From assembly GCA_023664705.1 (NCBI GenBank), contig JAMPFE010000021.1, forward strand, positions 1 through 41,558: a stretch of 41,558 nt of DNA, in the 5' to 3' direction. This document shows positions 8,213-14,761 of the stretch, one piece after another. Made by a program: the position numbers and the translations under genes. The number at the start of each line of letters is the position of its first letter. The first letter of the stretch is position 1. The stretch is from Lachnospiraceae bacterium. Lineage in GTDB: Bacteria > Bacillota > Clostridia > Oscillospirales > Ruminococcaceae. The notes beneath the pieces were generated by a model. It was not told where the DNA came from and did not search any database. It saw only the letters and a list, made by a program, of their open reading frames with translations.

Positions 8213-9628
8213 CTAAAACGGATAGACATCATCGGTGTTTTTCGCGTTATACTCGGCGATTATTTCCTTTTGGGTTTTGCCGTAGTTCGCAAATTCTAAG
8301 GCTTGTTGTGCTGACAGATTACCATTAACAACTGCTGTTTTTTCAGCATATATTTTTTCCGATATAGCCGCAATAGGCGAAATCATCTGTTGCTCAACCG
8401 TTCTCAACATTTCCGATGATTTCAAAACTTTGTGAATTTTTTCAAGATTTCCTATAATGCCCTTGTGAGTATAGTATTGTGTGAACTCTCTTGTGCCCTC
8501 AATGATACCTTTGTTTATCATTAAGTCGTAGTCGTTTTCATAAACGTGTATTATCAAGGGGAAACGTCTGTATGCCTGCCCTATGTCCTCTGCGTGATAT
8601 TCGATACCGTTACTTTGATATTCTCCAGCAAGACCGTTCAAAAAATCCGAGTACGGCTCAACGGCGTTCACAATATTTACAGCATTGAGGAGCGTTACAT
8701 TGCCATACTTTTTGTGCTGCGCAATTCTTTTTGGAAATGGGTCGAAAATGTTGAAGATATTCCGACCGAATTCTCCGACAAAATCTCCCGCTCGTTTATC
8801 GTTCCATATGATTATCGGTTGTCCGTCATATTTGTCAAAGGACACGCCTTTACCGCCTATTTCGCAAATCAAATCTTCATCATCAATGTCCTCGGGCAAA
8901 CCTAACACCGAAACAAACAGGTGCGCAATAGCGTGCGACATCAACCCCTTTCCGATTCCGCCCTTACCTTCAACATAAAAATTCAAGCGATACAGCGGCA
9001 AAGGGGCGTTTGCCAGAAATACCGCGCGTGCGTTATCGAGTGCAGTCTTGTCGGATAAATAATTCAAAATCCCCTCATCAGTCGAGCACAACTGCCTTAT
9101 CGTCAAACCGTGCGAAACGGCTAAACGTATCTCTTCTCTTTTCGACGTTTTCCCTTTTTGGCATTTGTCCAATTCGGCGCGAAAATCAAAATTAGCGATA
9201 ATTTCCTCGTCGGGATAGCGATACTTTCCAAGTGCTTGTTGTTTTTCATCTTCGTGCGTGAGATATCGCACACAATCGAGAAAACTACCGCGCCCCTTAG
9301 GAATATCTATGTATTGCGCGGGGATGTCAAACCACTTGGCGATGGTTTCTACTTCGACTGCGTCTCTGCATTGCAAAACAACATGCCAATGCGGCGGTTT
9401 TACGGCACCCAATTCGGGAACAATTGTGTCGGGGTTTTCTTCGCGACGTTTCAAAGCCATGTCAACGTCTTCTTGAATGTGGCTATCTTTGTTGTGCAAC
9501 GCATACGCATGCCGCTTGATTGACTTGTGTTTTAGAGCAGCTTCAATTTGCTCCCGACTTAGTAATAATTCGCCCGTTATGGGGTGGTTTACGTACTGTG
9601 TGATATTGAATATTCTCGCTTTCATCAT
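8213..9628 (-). CDS. rep: Rolling-circle Rep: HUH endonuclease plus SF3-like helicase domain
   Basis: A 471-residue replication initiator. The N-terminal half resembles Rep_2 (pMV158 RepB) proteins: HUH motif PPHWHVVLQ (His80, His82) and candidate nucleophile Y122 in VRYLTHED. The second half has an ATPase core: Walker A-like GKGGIGKG (221-228, glycine instead of Ser/Thr after the Lys), Walker B-like PIIIWND (271-277) and a motif C-like IVNAVEP (319-325). This HUH-plus-helicase architecture is shared with CRESS-DNA virus Reps and related bacterial plasmids. It nicks a double-strand origin, probably within or near the palindromic block upstream. GGAG precedes the ATG at 9628. Confidence 0.88.
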   Translation of the reverse strand: MMKARIFNITQYVNHPITGELLLSREQIEAALKHKSIKRHAYALHNKDSHIQEDVDMALKRREENPDTIVPELGAVKPPHWHVVLQCRDAVEVETIAKWFDIPAQYIDIPKGRGSFLDCVRYLTHEDEKQQALGKYRYPDEEIIANFDFRAELDKCQKGKTSKREEIRLAVSHGLTIRQLCSTDEGILNYLSDKTALDNARAVFLANAPLPLYRLNFYVEGKGGIGKGLMSHAIAHLFVSVLGLPEDIDDEDLICEIGGKGVSFDKYDGQPIIIWNDKRAGDFVGEFGRNIFNIFDPFPKRIAQHKKYGNVTLLNAVNIVNAVEPYSDFLNGLAGEYQSNGIEYHAEDIGQAYRRFPLIIHVYENDYDLMINKGIIEGTREFTQYYTHKGIIGNLEKIHKVLKSSEMLRTVEQQMISPIAAISEKIYAEKTAVVNGNLSAQQALEFANYGKTQKEIIAEYNAKNTDDVYPF

Positions 9629-9659
9629 TTTTCTCCTTTCTGTTAATTACCTGATTTCC

Positions 9660-9985
9660 GAAAGCCGCTTCGCGGCTTTGCAGCGCCTACGGCGCTGTTG
9701 AATTGTGTTCACGACCGCCCAGCTGCGGTGAACTGTGGTTTTCGGCGGAACGGGGAATGGCTAGAAACGCCGCTGCAAAGCCGTTTCACAGCTTTGCGCG
9801 TCGCCGCCGAACCACAGTTACCACAGCTGGGCTCGCGCCGCCACACAAGCCCTTAGGCGGCGCGCGCGTTAGCATACCTAAGCCGTTTTCGAGTACTTTA
9901 GCACTCTAAAAACCACAGTTTCCACACATTTTCAAGGGGCTTTTGCCGTCGACTTTTAAAATGACAATAAACTGCCATTTTAAAA
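9660..9985. repeat. Palindrome-rich non-coding block upstream of rep (candidate dso/sso)
   Basis: No gene is visible in 9643-10195. The block contains GCCGCTTCGCGGC, CAGCGCCTACGGCGCTG, and a large imperfect inverted repeat with arms at about 9719-9749 and 9803-9830, both built on CAGCTG..GGT..AACTGTGGTT..CGGCGG. Its roughly 55-nt interior carries further short arms. A perfect 10-bp repeat TTTTAAAATG/CATTTTAAAA lies at 9954-9963 and 9976-9985. The DNA from about 9930 to 10195 is AT-rich. Position upstream of a rolling-circle rep and strong single-strand folding suit a double-strand or single-strand origin. Confidence 0.6.
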
Positions 9986-10168
9986 ATCATGTCTTCTATT
10001 ATATAAGTGTGCTTAATCTTACTATAAAATTGAAAAAATCCCCCTGTTTCGGTGGTTTTTGCCGCGTTTTTTTAAAAAATCCCCAATTTTTGTCGCTTTT
10101 CGCTAATTCGGCTTCAATATTTCGTGAAATTTTGGCGAAATCCACGAACGAAAAGGACAAAAAAATAA

Positions 10169-10220
10169 GCGGGTCATAAAGACCCGCAAAACAAAAAAGC
10201 CCCCGCCGTATGGCGGGGGC
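10169..10220 (-). terminator. Tandem terminators of the element 2 cargo operon
   Basis: Two hairpins read on the minus strand. GCCCCCGCC/GGCGGGGGC (10199-10220) is followed by six T, then GCGGGTC/GACCCGC (10169-10187) is followed by a T-rich run. They lie downstream of the last cargo gene and insulate the rep origin region. Confidence 0.85.
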
Positions 10221-10295
10221 ACACTGTACGCTAGTATGGCACCGTTTGATTTAAATAAAATTCCTCGTCTTCAGGGTGGGGAGTTCACAGTTATT

Positions 10296-10646
10296 TCACT
10301 GCTTTTCCATTGTATACGCCACCTGGTCGAACGAACTGAAGAAGTGCATCCTGTTGTCCTCGATTCTGAGATTCGTGAAATCAATGGTACCGCTTGCCGA
10401 GATGCCTTTTAATGCGTCTCCGCTGAGGACGATTTTATTATCGCCGTTACGTTCCCAATTACATTCCCTGTCGGCAAAGGTGCAGGTGCCGTCGCCTCTG
10501 AATTCTATCGTGATCTTTCCCAGTCCCCCTGCTCCTGTTGTCGCCTTCCACGTGCCGAGAATCGGGTCGCCGGAGCAGCCGCTAAGCGCTCCCAGCAGCA
10601 TAACGACCGCCGCCAACAGTGCGAAAATTCTGATAGCATATTTCAT
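10296..10646 (-). CDS. Small lipoprotein (DUF5640-like)
   Basis: A 116-residue secreted lipoprotein. The signal peptide (MKYAIRIFALLAAVVMLLGA) ends in lipobox LSGC, so Cys23 would be lipidated. The mature part begins GDPILGTWKAT and contains KITIEFRGDGTCTF, resembling lipocalin-like DUF5640 domains in which a GTW motif opens a small beta barrel. It is the last gene of the cargo operon, 13 bp after the upstream gene. The function is unknown. Confidence 0.75.
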   Translation of the reverse strand: MKYAIRIFALLAAVVMLLGALSGCSGDPILGTWKATTGAGGLGKITIEFRGDGTCTFADRECNWERNGDNKIVLSGDALKGISASGTIDFTNLRIEDNRMHFFSSFDQVAYTMEKQ

Positions 10647-10658
10647 AATTTTTCCTCC

Positions 10659-11078
10659 TTACGCATTGCGTTGCTTCGAAGCAACGCTTACAATGCCGCA
10701 CACCAATGCCCCAATGCCTGCGGCAACCAGCATAAATACACCAACGACCGCTCCGCCCGCGGAGCGCGTCGACATCATCCCTTCGATGCTGGTCATCGGG
10801 TCTATCAAAAACTGCCCGATAAATCCCGCCAATGCGAACACGCCGCCCACTATCGGTGCTCGTTTCCCGAGACGTTGGTCACGGAAAACCACCGCTATAA
10901 GTGCTATCGCCGCCACAAACGCGATTATAGCACCCACTCGCGCGAGTATTGCCATGTTAATGGTTGCCTGCAACTTGCGGGTTGCGCTGTTTGCCATGGC
11001 GCCTATTCCGCCGATAGCGCAGAGCAGACCGCCTATCGCCAGAACGCCGCCGCAAATTTTCTTGTACATGCCAAACAT
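10659..11078 (-). CDS. Four-helix integral membrane protein, unknown function
   Basis: A 139-residue hydrophobic protein with four likely membrane segments, at about residues 7-30, 44-65, 75-95 and 110-132, rich in Ala and Gly. The family is not recognised. It lies between two lipoprotein genes in one operon, so a shared envelope role is likely but unproven. Confidence 0.7.
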   Translation of the reverse strand: MFGMYKKICGGVLAIGGLLCAIGGIGAMANSATRKLQATINMAILARVGAIIAFVAAIALIAVVFRDQRLGKRAPIVGGVFALAGFIGQFLIDPMTSIEGMMSTRSAGGAVVGVFMLVAAGIGALVCGIVSVASKQRNA

Positions 11079-11098
11079 AATCGTTACCTCCCGAAAAA

Positions 11099-11950
11099 TT
11101 AAGATTTTACCGTGGATTCGCGCTCATAGCGAGAGTTAGATATTTTCGAGTTGAGCGAATCCAACGATGCGTAGGAGCCGCTGACGTAAACGCCGTCTAT
11201 CGCCAGCGACATATCGTAACCCGCACGGGGTATGCCGCCGTCGTAAACGATAGTGCCGTCCGCTTCCTTGTAAATATTATCGTATTGCCCCGCAAAAATG
11301 TAGTTCACCGTTTCACCCGCGTTGGCAAAGGTAATGTTCGCGTCATACACAAAATACAGGCTCTCGTTTCTGTCCGAACTCGTAATATTGATATTACCGA
11401 GAAAGTCGAATTTGTTTATCGTGCTGTTTTCGCCGCCGCCCCTATGACTGTCAAGGTCAATTCTTACGGCTTCTTCCATCTTCGTCTTCAGCTTCTCCAT
11501 ATCCGCGTCGGTGAGGTCGGATAACTTCATTATGTAATAGGGACGGTTTTCCACCGTGAATTCCTTGCTGTCCGAAGTGAGGGAGTAATCCTCCTCCTTG
11601 CCGACGCGCAGCTTTGCTGTGACGGTGACTTTGCTGCCGTTCGAGAGCTCGCTTTTCTTGTCGAGCTCATAGCTCACGTTGGCGTTTCCGCCCTTGATGC
11701 TCGCCCGCACCTGCGGCGCAATGCCTTCAAACGTTATTTCCACATCCTCAAACGGGTCGAGGGGTTTGGGTTCGGGTTTGACGGATTCCGTTAGCGTTGA
11801 GGTCGGCGTACTGACAGGTGTGTTGAATTCCTTATCCAACTCGTTCATCGCGTTGTCGAACTCCTTTTCGAGCGGTGAACGGTTGTCGCAGCCCACCAAA
11901 GCGACACACATAACCGCAGTCAAAAAACTCGCCAAAATTCTCTTGTTCAT
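11099..11950 (-). CDS. Lipoprotein with repeated beta-type domain
   Basis: A 283-residue lipoprotein. The start at 11950 (MNKRILASFLTAVMCVALVGC) has a typical signal peptide and lipobox VALVGC and follows AAGGAAGG; longer readings run back into the structured leader and are not credible. After a Ser/Thr/Pro-rich linker, the segment DVEITFEGIAPQVRASIKGG followed by NGSKVTVTAKL resembles the beta domains of clostridial surface proteins whose function is unknown. It is first in the cargo operon, directly downstream of an attenuator-like leader. Confidence 0.75.
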   Translation of the reverse strand: MNKRILASFLTAVMCVALVGCDNRSPLEKEFDNAMNELDKEFNTPVSTPTSTLTESVKPEPKPLDPFEDVEITFEGIAPQVRASIKGGNANVSYELDKKSELSNGSKVTVTAKLRVGKEEDYSLTSDSKEFTVENRPYYIMKLSDLTDADMEKLKTKMEEAVRIDLDSHRGGGENSTINKFDFLGNINITSSDRNESLYFVYDANITFANAGETVNYIFAGQYDNIYKEADGTIVYDGGIPRAGYDMSLAIDGVYVSGSYASLDSLNSKISNSRYERESTVKS

Positions 11951-12141
11951 TGCCTTGTTACCTTCCTTGTAGTAGAAATTTGTAGGCACAAAAAAGTGCG
12001 CCCCGCATATACGAGAGCGCACTGCAAAAGTGTCTCTCGTTGTTTTGCGGTACAACTCCATTGCAATCACAGGCATAGGAAAAAGAGAGCCACTCGTTGC
12101 CGGGTATCTCTGTGATTGCAAAAATATTCAGTTGTACCGCA
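11951..12141 (-). ncRNA. Structured 5' leader with attenuator (candidate riboswitch or cis-regulator)
   Basis: Transcription from the perfect promoter should start near 12141. The RNA begins with a long two-part stem: GCGGTACAACT/AGTTGTACCGC (11 bp, 12047-12057 with 12130-12140) and TGCAATCACA/TGTGATTGCA (10 bp, 12062-12071 with 12111-12120), enclosing a 39-nt loop. An intrinsic terminator GTGCGC/GCGCAC plus six U follows (11990-12022). The 5' arm of the terminator is also part of the competing hairpin CGAGAG..CTCTCG (12012-12039). This is the standard aptamer-plus-expression-platform layout. No known riboswitch class was recognised. Confidence 0.6.
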
Positions 12142-12147
12142 ATTTCC

Positions 12148-12176
12148 ATTATATCACATTTTTTCCCATATGTCAA
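12148..12176 (-). promoter_or_regulatory. Perfect promoter of the cargo operon
   Basis: On the minus strand TTGACA (12171-12176), 17 bp, TATAAT (12148-12153). Confidence 0.85.
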
Positions 12177-12247
12177 GGTTTTTTACAAAAAGCAGTAGGT
12201 CGCGCCTTACAAGAACATACCACGCACTGCCCCTTAAACGACAAAAA

Positions 12248-12270
12248 GCCCCGCCGATACACGGCGGGGC
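12248..12270 (-). terminator. Intrinsic terminator
   Basis: Arms GCCCCGCCG (12248-12256) and CGGCGGGGC (12262-12270), followed on the minus strand by five T. It would block transcription entering the cargo promoter from the right. Apart from this hairpin, 12177-12432 shows no gene. Confidence 0.8.
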
Positions 12271-12432
12271 ACTATATAAAATGTGCGTGCGGCTCTTAAA
12301 CGGAGTCGTTATGCGGGTTGACGGCAACAACGGCGTGTTGCATTTCGTGTTGCATAATGCTCCGAAATGCCGTTTTTTCGCCCGATTTTTAGTGTTTCTA
12401 TCCGAATTACCGTAAATTACCAATAACACACA

Positions 12433-12470
12433 AATGGCTTAACAATGCGATTTCACGCTGTTAAGCCATT
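12433..12470. terminator. Hairpin beside the 12489 att site
   Basis: Perfect 12-bp arms AATGGCTTAACA (12433-12444) and TGTTAAGCCATT (12459-12470), 18 bp from the tRNA-derived repeat. It occupies the trailer position of the tRNA when element 2 is the nearest neighbour. Confidence 0.6.
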
Positions 12471-12488
12471 CGTTTTCTTTCGTCGGTT

Positions 12489-12533
12489 TGGTCTGAGTGA
12501 CAGGATTTGAACCTGCGGCCTCTACCACCCCAA
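12489..12533 (-). repeat. Attachment-site copy of tRNA-Pro 3' half (element 2/3 junction)
   Basis: 45 bp identical to 21954-21998, running from CCA through the T arm, variable region and anticodon stem-loop of tRNA-Pro(GGG). Identity ends after CCCCAA. The 5' half of the tRNA is absent, so this is a recombination scar and not a functional tRNA. Confidence 0.92.
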
Positions 12534-12628
12534 AGGCGCAATTTGCTTTTTGTATCATTTCGTAACATTTAATAATCTCTCTTATTATGCGGCTTGGCGT
12601 TCCTTTTCGTTTCATAACTTTTAATGAT

Positions 12629-12811
12629 TTTTTGTGCGCTATCGTAACAATGGCGCACAAATAGCGCACAAAATCTCGATTCAATACAACCTCTACCATT
12701 TTGGCGCACACGGAAAGCGGCTGAAACAAAATCTTCTTGTCAAGCCATTTTTAATAATCGCCTTAACTCTACCCCAAAATAGTAAAGACATTCAAACGGA
12801 ACGGCGCACAC
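12629..12811. repeat. Left-end GGCGCACA repeats (candidate integrase arm sites)
   Basis: GGCGCACAAA lies at 12651-12660, AGCGCACAAA at 12662-12671, and GGCGCACAC at 12702 and 12803. An inverted copy at 12629-12641 forms a perfect 13-bp inverted repeat with 12660-12672. The double motif at 12647-12672 recurs in the same orientation at the right end (21861-21886). Short repeats near both ends of an integrated element are typical of integrase arm binding. Confidence 0.6.
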
Positions 12812-12894
12812 GAGCATTTCCCCGATAGGGCGCAAAGGCTTTTGATACGAGCGAGGAACGAGCCGAGTGTCAAAAGTAACTTTGCGTTAATTTT

Positions 12895-12930
12895 GTACGG
12901 AGAGCGCGAGAACTGCCCCTTGTTTGCGTT
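12895..12930 (+). other. 36-bp segment shared with 15624-15659; otherwise empty 12812-13203
   Basis: Thirty of 36 bases match the reverse complement of 15624-15659. Read on the plus strand it encodes ERENCPLFAF within a 79-codon open frame (12842-13081) that has no ribosome site. The rest of 12812-13203 shows an imperfect inverted repeat (about 12829-12887, GCAAAG..CTTTTGA) and no credible gene. It may be a fragment of a conserved small gene or part of a conserved RNA. Confidence 0.4.
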
Positions 12931-13203
12931 CCGTGCTAACTTGCCTGTAACTTTGCCGAAAGAACATAAAACCGCCTTAAACGCTCGATTTGAAAGTCTC
13001 TCACAGTTTGCTTATAATTTGCGGTGCAGGGGAAAGCCGCTCGCCCGCTTTCAAGTCAAAGGCGGCTGTGATTTGTCATAAATGGAGTTAGAGAACGTTC
13101 AGCAAGCCATAGAAAGTATACGCATACTTTCTCCCGCCGCGCTCCGTCGAGCCGAACGCAGCGCAAAAAAGGGCGGGAACGTTGAGCCGCTCCCGCCTAT
13201 GGT

Positions 13204-13458
13204 CTATGCTTTGTTGCGCTTGTTTTTGGCAAATTTCACGTTGATACTCTCCTGCATTACTCCGCGCAGCCGCCTTATCGAGTCCAACGCCGCGAGAATA
13301 ACGCTGAAACGTATGTCAAGCCCCTTGCGGGTGTATTCGTCCCACTCGGTTTCGAGAGTGCAATGTCTGCCGAAAAAGTCCGTGTACACCTCGATCAAAT
13401 TTTCGATGTTATGGAGAGTGAGTTCCGCTTCCTCAATATCGAATACGCTGTTTTCCAT
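13204..13458 (-). CDS. Small acidic hypothetical protein
   Basis: An 84-residue protein starting MENSVFDIEEAELTLHNIEN, chosen because AAAGGAAATTTTACT precedes ATG 13458; the longer reading adds MSRQKGNFT without a site. It is acidic and helical with a basic tail (KFAKNKRNKA). Similar small proteins occur in clostridial phage-like islands, but the family is not recognised. It is the most distal visible gene of the leftward block of element 3. Confidence 0.65.
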   Translation of the reverse strand: MENSVFDIEEAELTLHNIENLIEVYTDFFGRHCTLETEWDEYTRKGLDIRFSVILAALDSIRRLRGVMQESINVKFAKNKRNKA

Positions 13459-13478
13459 AGTAAAATTTCCTTTCTGTC

Positions 13479-13585
13479 TTGACAAATTCGGCGAGATGTG
13501 CTATAATAGCCTTGTGTTCGAGCGGCTTTTATAGCACATTGCCGTTTGTACTAAGCTCTTGCAGTTCGCAGCTGCAAGGGCTTTT
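13479..13585 (+). ncRNA. Candidate small RNA (about 72 nt) with its own promoter and terminator
   Basis: Perfect promoter TTGACA (13479-13484), 17 bp, TATAAT (13502-13507). Transcription should start near 13514. The RNA ends in hairpin GCTCTTGCAG/CTGCAAGGGC (13555-13581) followed by TTTTCTTT. No ORF fits in about 72 nt. It runs opposite to its neighbours in a gap between two leftward genes and contains one GAGCGGC word. Confidence 0.65.
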
Positions 13586-13587
13586 CT

Positions 13588-13863
13588 TTACGCTACCGTG
13601 AAACGGCGGCACTCTGTGGGCTTGCTGTACTGCTTGTAGAGTTCTTCGTGCGTTGCCTTAAAAGCCTTGCTGTCAAAACGGCTTGAAACAACGGTCTTGT
13701 AACGGAGTTTGAAAACGTCCACCGTCATTTCGTCAACACCCTGTGCGGTCATTTCCGCCTTGAGGTCGTCCTCTATGGCTGTGATCTCGGCGGCGAGTTC
13801 GTCCGCCATTGCCTTGAGCTCTTTCAGCTCGCGTATCTTTTTGGTAAGTTCGTTCATACTCAT
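13588..13863 (-). CDS. Phage-type coiled-coil hypothetical protein
   Basis: A 91-residue protein (MSMNELTKKIRELKELKAMA..). The N-terminal half is a heptad-type helix (about 1-45), and the C-terminal half has the conserved block RYKTVVSSRFDSKAFKATHE and YSKPTECRRFTVA. Proteins of this form are common in clostridial phages and are usually annotated as hypothetical; a single-strand DNA or nuclease-associated role is sometimes suspected but cannot be read here. The start at 13863 is preceded by AAAGGAAG. An upstream open frame (14019) is in phase but looks like a separate gene. Confidence 0.7.
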   Translation of the reverse strand: MSMNELTKKIRELKELKAMADELAAEITAIEDDLKAEMTAQGVDEMTVDVFKLRYKTVVSSRFDSKAFKATHEELYKQYSKPTECRRFTVA

Positions 13864-13880
13864 TGTGTTGCTTCCTTTCG

Positions 13881-14019
13881 TTAGTCTGCGTTGATCTCTG
13901 CGAGTGCGGCGGCGATCTCGGTGTATCTCCTCGATCTCCGCGCGGCGCTCCGCTGTGAGCGGCTTCGGGGCTTCGAGTTCCTCAAGCTCGTACTCGTATT
14001 CATTCGGGAATATCGGCAT
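13881..14019 (-). pseudogene. Small acidic ORF, apparently frameshifted
   Basis: It starts at ATG 14019 after GAGGTG and begins MPIFPNEYEYELEELEAPKP, then LTAERRAEIEEI. As it stands the frame reads through an arginine-rich stretch (HRDRRRTRRDQRRLTK) into the next gene. In the neighbouring frame the same DNA reads EIAAALAEINAD and stops at 13881, just before the ribosome site of the next gene. A one-base indel near 13925 is the likely explanation. Function unknown. Confidence 0.5.
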
Positions 14020-14049
14020 TGTGTTCACCTCGCTTTTCGGTCGAGCGGC

Positions 14050-14157
14050 TTATCCGAGCAGGAAGCTCACCGCGCCCATCGTTCCGAGTACCAACACCGC
14101 CGCGATGAGCAGCAGCTTCACGCACTCGAACACCAGCTTAAAAATTTGCTTTGCCAC
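14050..14157 (-). CDS. 35-residue single-span membrane peptide (GTG start)
   Basis: GTG 14157 follows GAAAGGGG with good spacing. The product (VAKQIFKLVFECVKLLLIAA, then VLVLGTMGAVSFLLG) is a short basic N-terminus followed by one continuous hydrophobic helix. It could be a small toxin-like or membrane-regulatory peptide, or a phage-type small membrane protein. It lies downstream of the 44-residue ORF on the same strand, and its ribosome-site region overlaps the opposite-strand promoter at 14158. Confidence 0.55.
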   Translation of the reverse strand: MAKQIFKLVFECVKLLLIAAVLVLGTMGAVSFLLG

Positions 14158-14361
14158 TTGACAAAACCCCTTTCGTTGTGATATAATATATTCAAGCGGA
14201 TTGACCGCCCCCGAACTTTCGTCCGGGTTTGGTCGTTCGCCGCTCAGATCATCTCAAAGAGAGATTTCAGCGACAGGGCTATGAGAGTTAGAGTGCCTAT
14301 CAGCTCAAGAACCTTTAGCCCCAGCTTGTTAAGCTGCTCCAACAGCTTGACAAGCTTTTTT
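14158..14361 (+). ncRNA. Candidate antisense RNA opposite the 44-residue ORF
   Basis: Promoter TTGACA (14158-14163), 18 bp, TATAAT (14182-14187), so the start is near 14194. The terminator is a 14-bp hairpin (14323-14336 with 14343-14356, one G-U pair) followed by a run of T (14356-14361). The terminator lies inside the coding sequence of the opposite-strand small ORF, so the roughly 168-nt RNA covers most of that ORF. This geometry is that of a type I antitoxin RNA; expression is not shown. Confidence 0.65.
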
Positions 14362-14378
14362 ATTACATCCATATTCAT
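14244..14378 (-). CDS. 44-residue amphipathic/hydrophobic peptide, candidate type I toxin
   Basis: It starts at ATG 14378, or more likely 14372, eight bases after AGAGGGGG. The product begins MNMDVIKKLVKLLEQLNKLG, a basic amphipathic helix, and continues LKVLELIGTLTLIALSLKSL, a likely membrane helix. It has its own promoter (TTGATA-17-TATAAT, 14398-14426, minus) and a leader of about 13 nt. Size, hydrophobicity and a strong ribosome site match small type I toxins of Firmicutes, and an apparent antisense RNA covers it. It does not match a toxin family I can name. Confidence 0.6.
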   Translation of the reverse strand: MNMDVIKKLVKLLEQLNKLGLKVLELIGTLTLIALSLKSLFEMI

Positions 14379-14397
14379 CACCCCCTCTTTGTTTATT

Positions 14398-14503
14398 ATT
14401 ATACACTATTCACGGGAATATATCAAGTGGTAAAATGCACAAATATATTACCGTGAATATGTGTAAATTGCCTATTTACGATAATATATTTTTGTGGTAC
14501 AAT
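14398..14503. promoter_or_regulatory. Divergent promoters with three related operator copies
   Basis: Leftward promoter TTGATA (14421-14426) and TATAAT (14398-14403), 17 bp. Rightward promoter TTTACG (14475-14480) and TACAAT (14498-14503), 17 bp. Three 15-bp motifs of form ATTYACGRKAATATA lie at 14408-14422 (plus), 14444-14458 (minus, 14/15 match) and 14474-14488 (plus, 12/15 match). The first lies within the leftward promoter and the third overlaps the rightward -35. One repressor, presumably the RHH protein, could control both sides. Confidence 0.65.
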
Positions 14504-14519
14504 ATAGAGGGGTGATGAA

Positions 14520-14717
14520 ATGGCAATAAGCAAATCACAACAAAAAGCGGTTCATAAATACGTTAAAAACAACTATGATCGCATAGAGGTAACCGTCAAG
14601 AAAGGCGAAAAAGACCGATTAAAGGCTCACGCAGAGCAGCAAGGGGAAACCCTCAACGGCTTTATCAACAGAGCCATAGACGAAGCGGTAAAACGCGATA
14701 TAAACAATACCTTATAG
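14520..14717 (+). CDS. Ribbon-helix-helix (Arc-type) antitoxin
   Basis: A 65-residue protein. YDRIEVTVKKGEKDRLKAHA followed by EQQGETLNGFINRAIDEAVK is the standard beta strand and two helices of a ribbon-helix-helix DNA-binding protein. GAGGGGTG precedes ATG 14520. It lies directly upstream of a MazF/PemK-like gene in the usual antitoxin position, and would both neutralise the toxin and bind the operators upstream. Confidence 0.85.
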   Translation: MAISKSQQKAVHKYVKNNYDRIEVTVKKGEKDRLKAHAEQQGETLNGFINRAIDEAVKRDINNTL

Positions 14718-14761
14718 CAAGCCGCTCGCCGATAATGTTCCATAGAAAGGAATTTAAAACG

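Larger units (their letters stand above)
5326..12533. mobile_element. Element 2: mobilizable element with MobV relaxase and rolling-circle Rep
   Basis: It is bounded by tRNA-Pro 3'-end copies at 5326-5350 and 12489-12533. The integrase, XRE regulator, MobV relaxase and Rep gene all read leftward, followed by a palindromic block and a leftward cargo operon of secreted or membrane proteins. Combining int, mob and rep suggests an excised circle that can replicate and be mobilized. No conjugation pore genes are present. Confidence 0.85.

Noticed and set aside
12062..12120. SAM-I riboswitch, because of CCCGGCAAC in the loop
   Set aside because: The other S-box conserved elements and the four-way junction are absent.
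11951..12121. N-terminal extension of the cargo lipoprotein to 12121
   Set aside because: The extension is the structured leader; the signal peptide and ribosome site place the start at 11950.
12047..12140. MITE or transposon ends formed by the long inverted repeat
   Set aside because: No flanking target duplication was seen, and the repeat starts exactly at the predicted transcription start with an attenuator downstream, which fits a leader better.
12439..12729. Open frame crossing the 12489 tRNA copy
   Set aside because: The frame merely reads through the att repeat; no ribosome site and no protein-like sequence apart from the tRNA-derived part.
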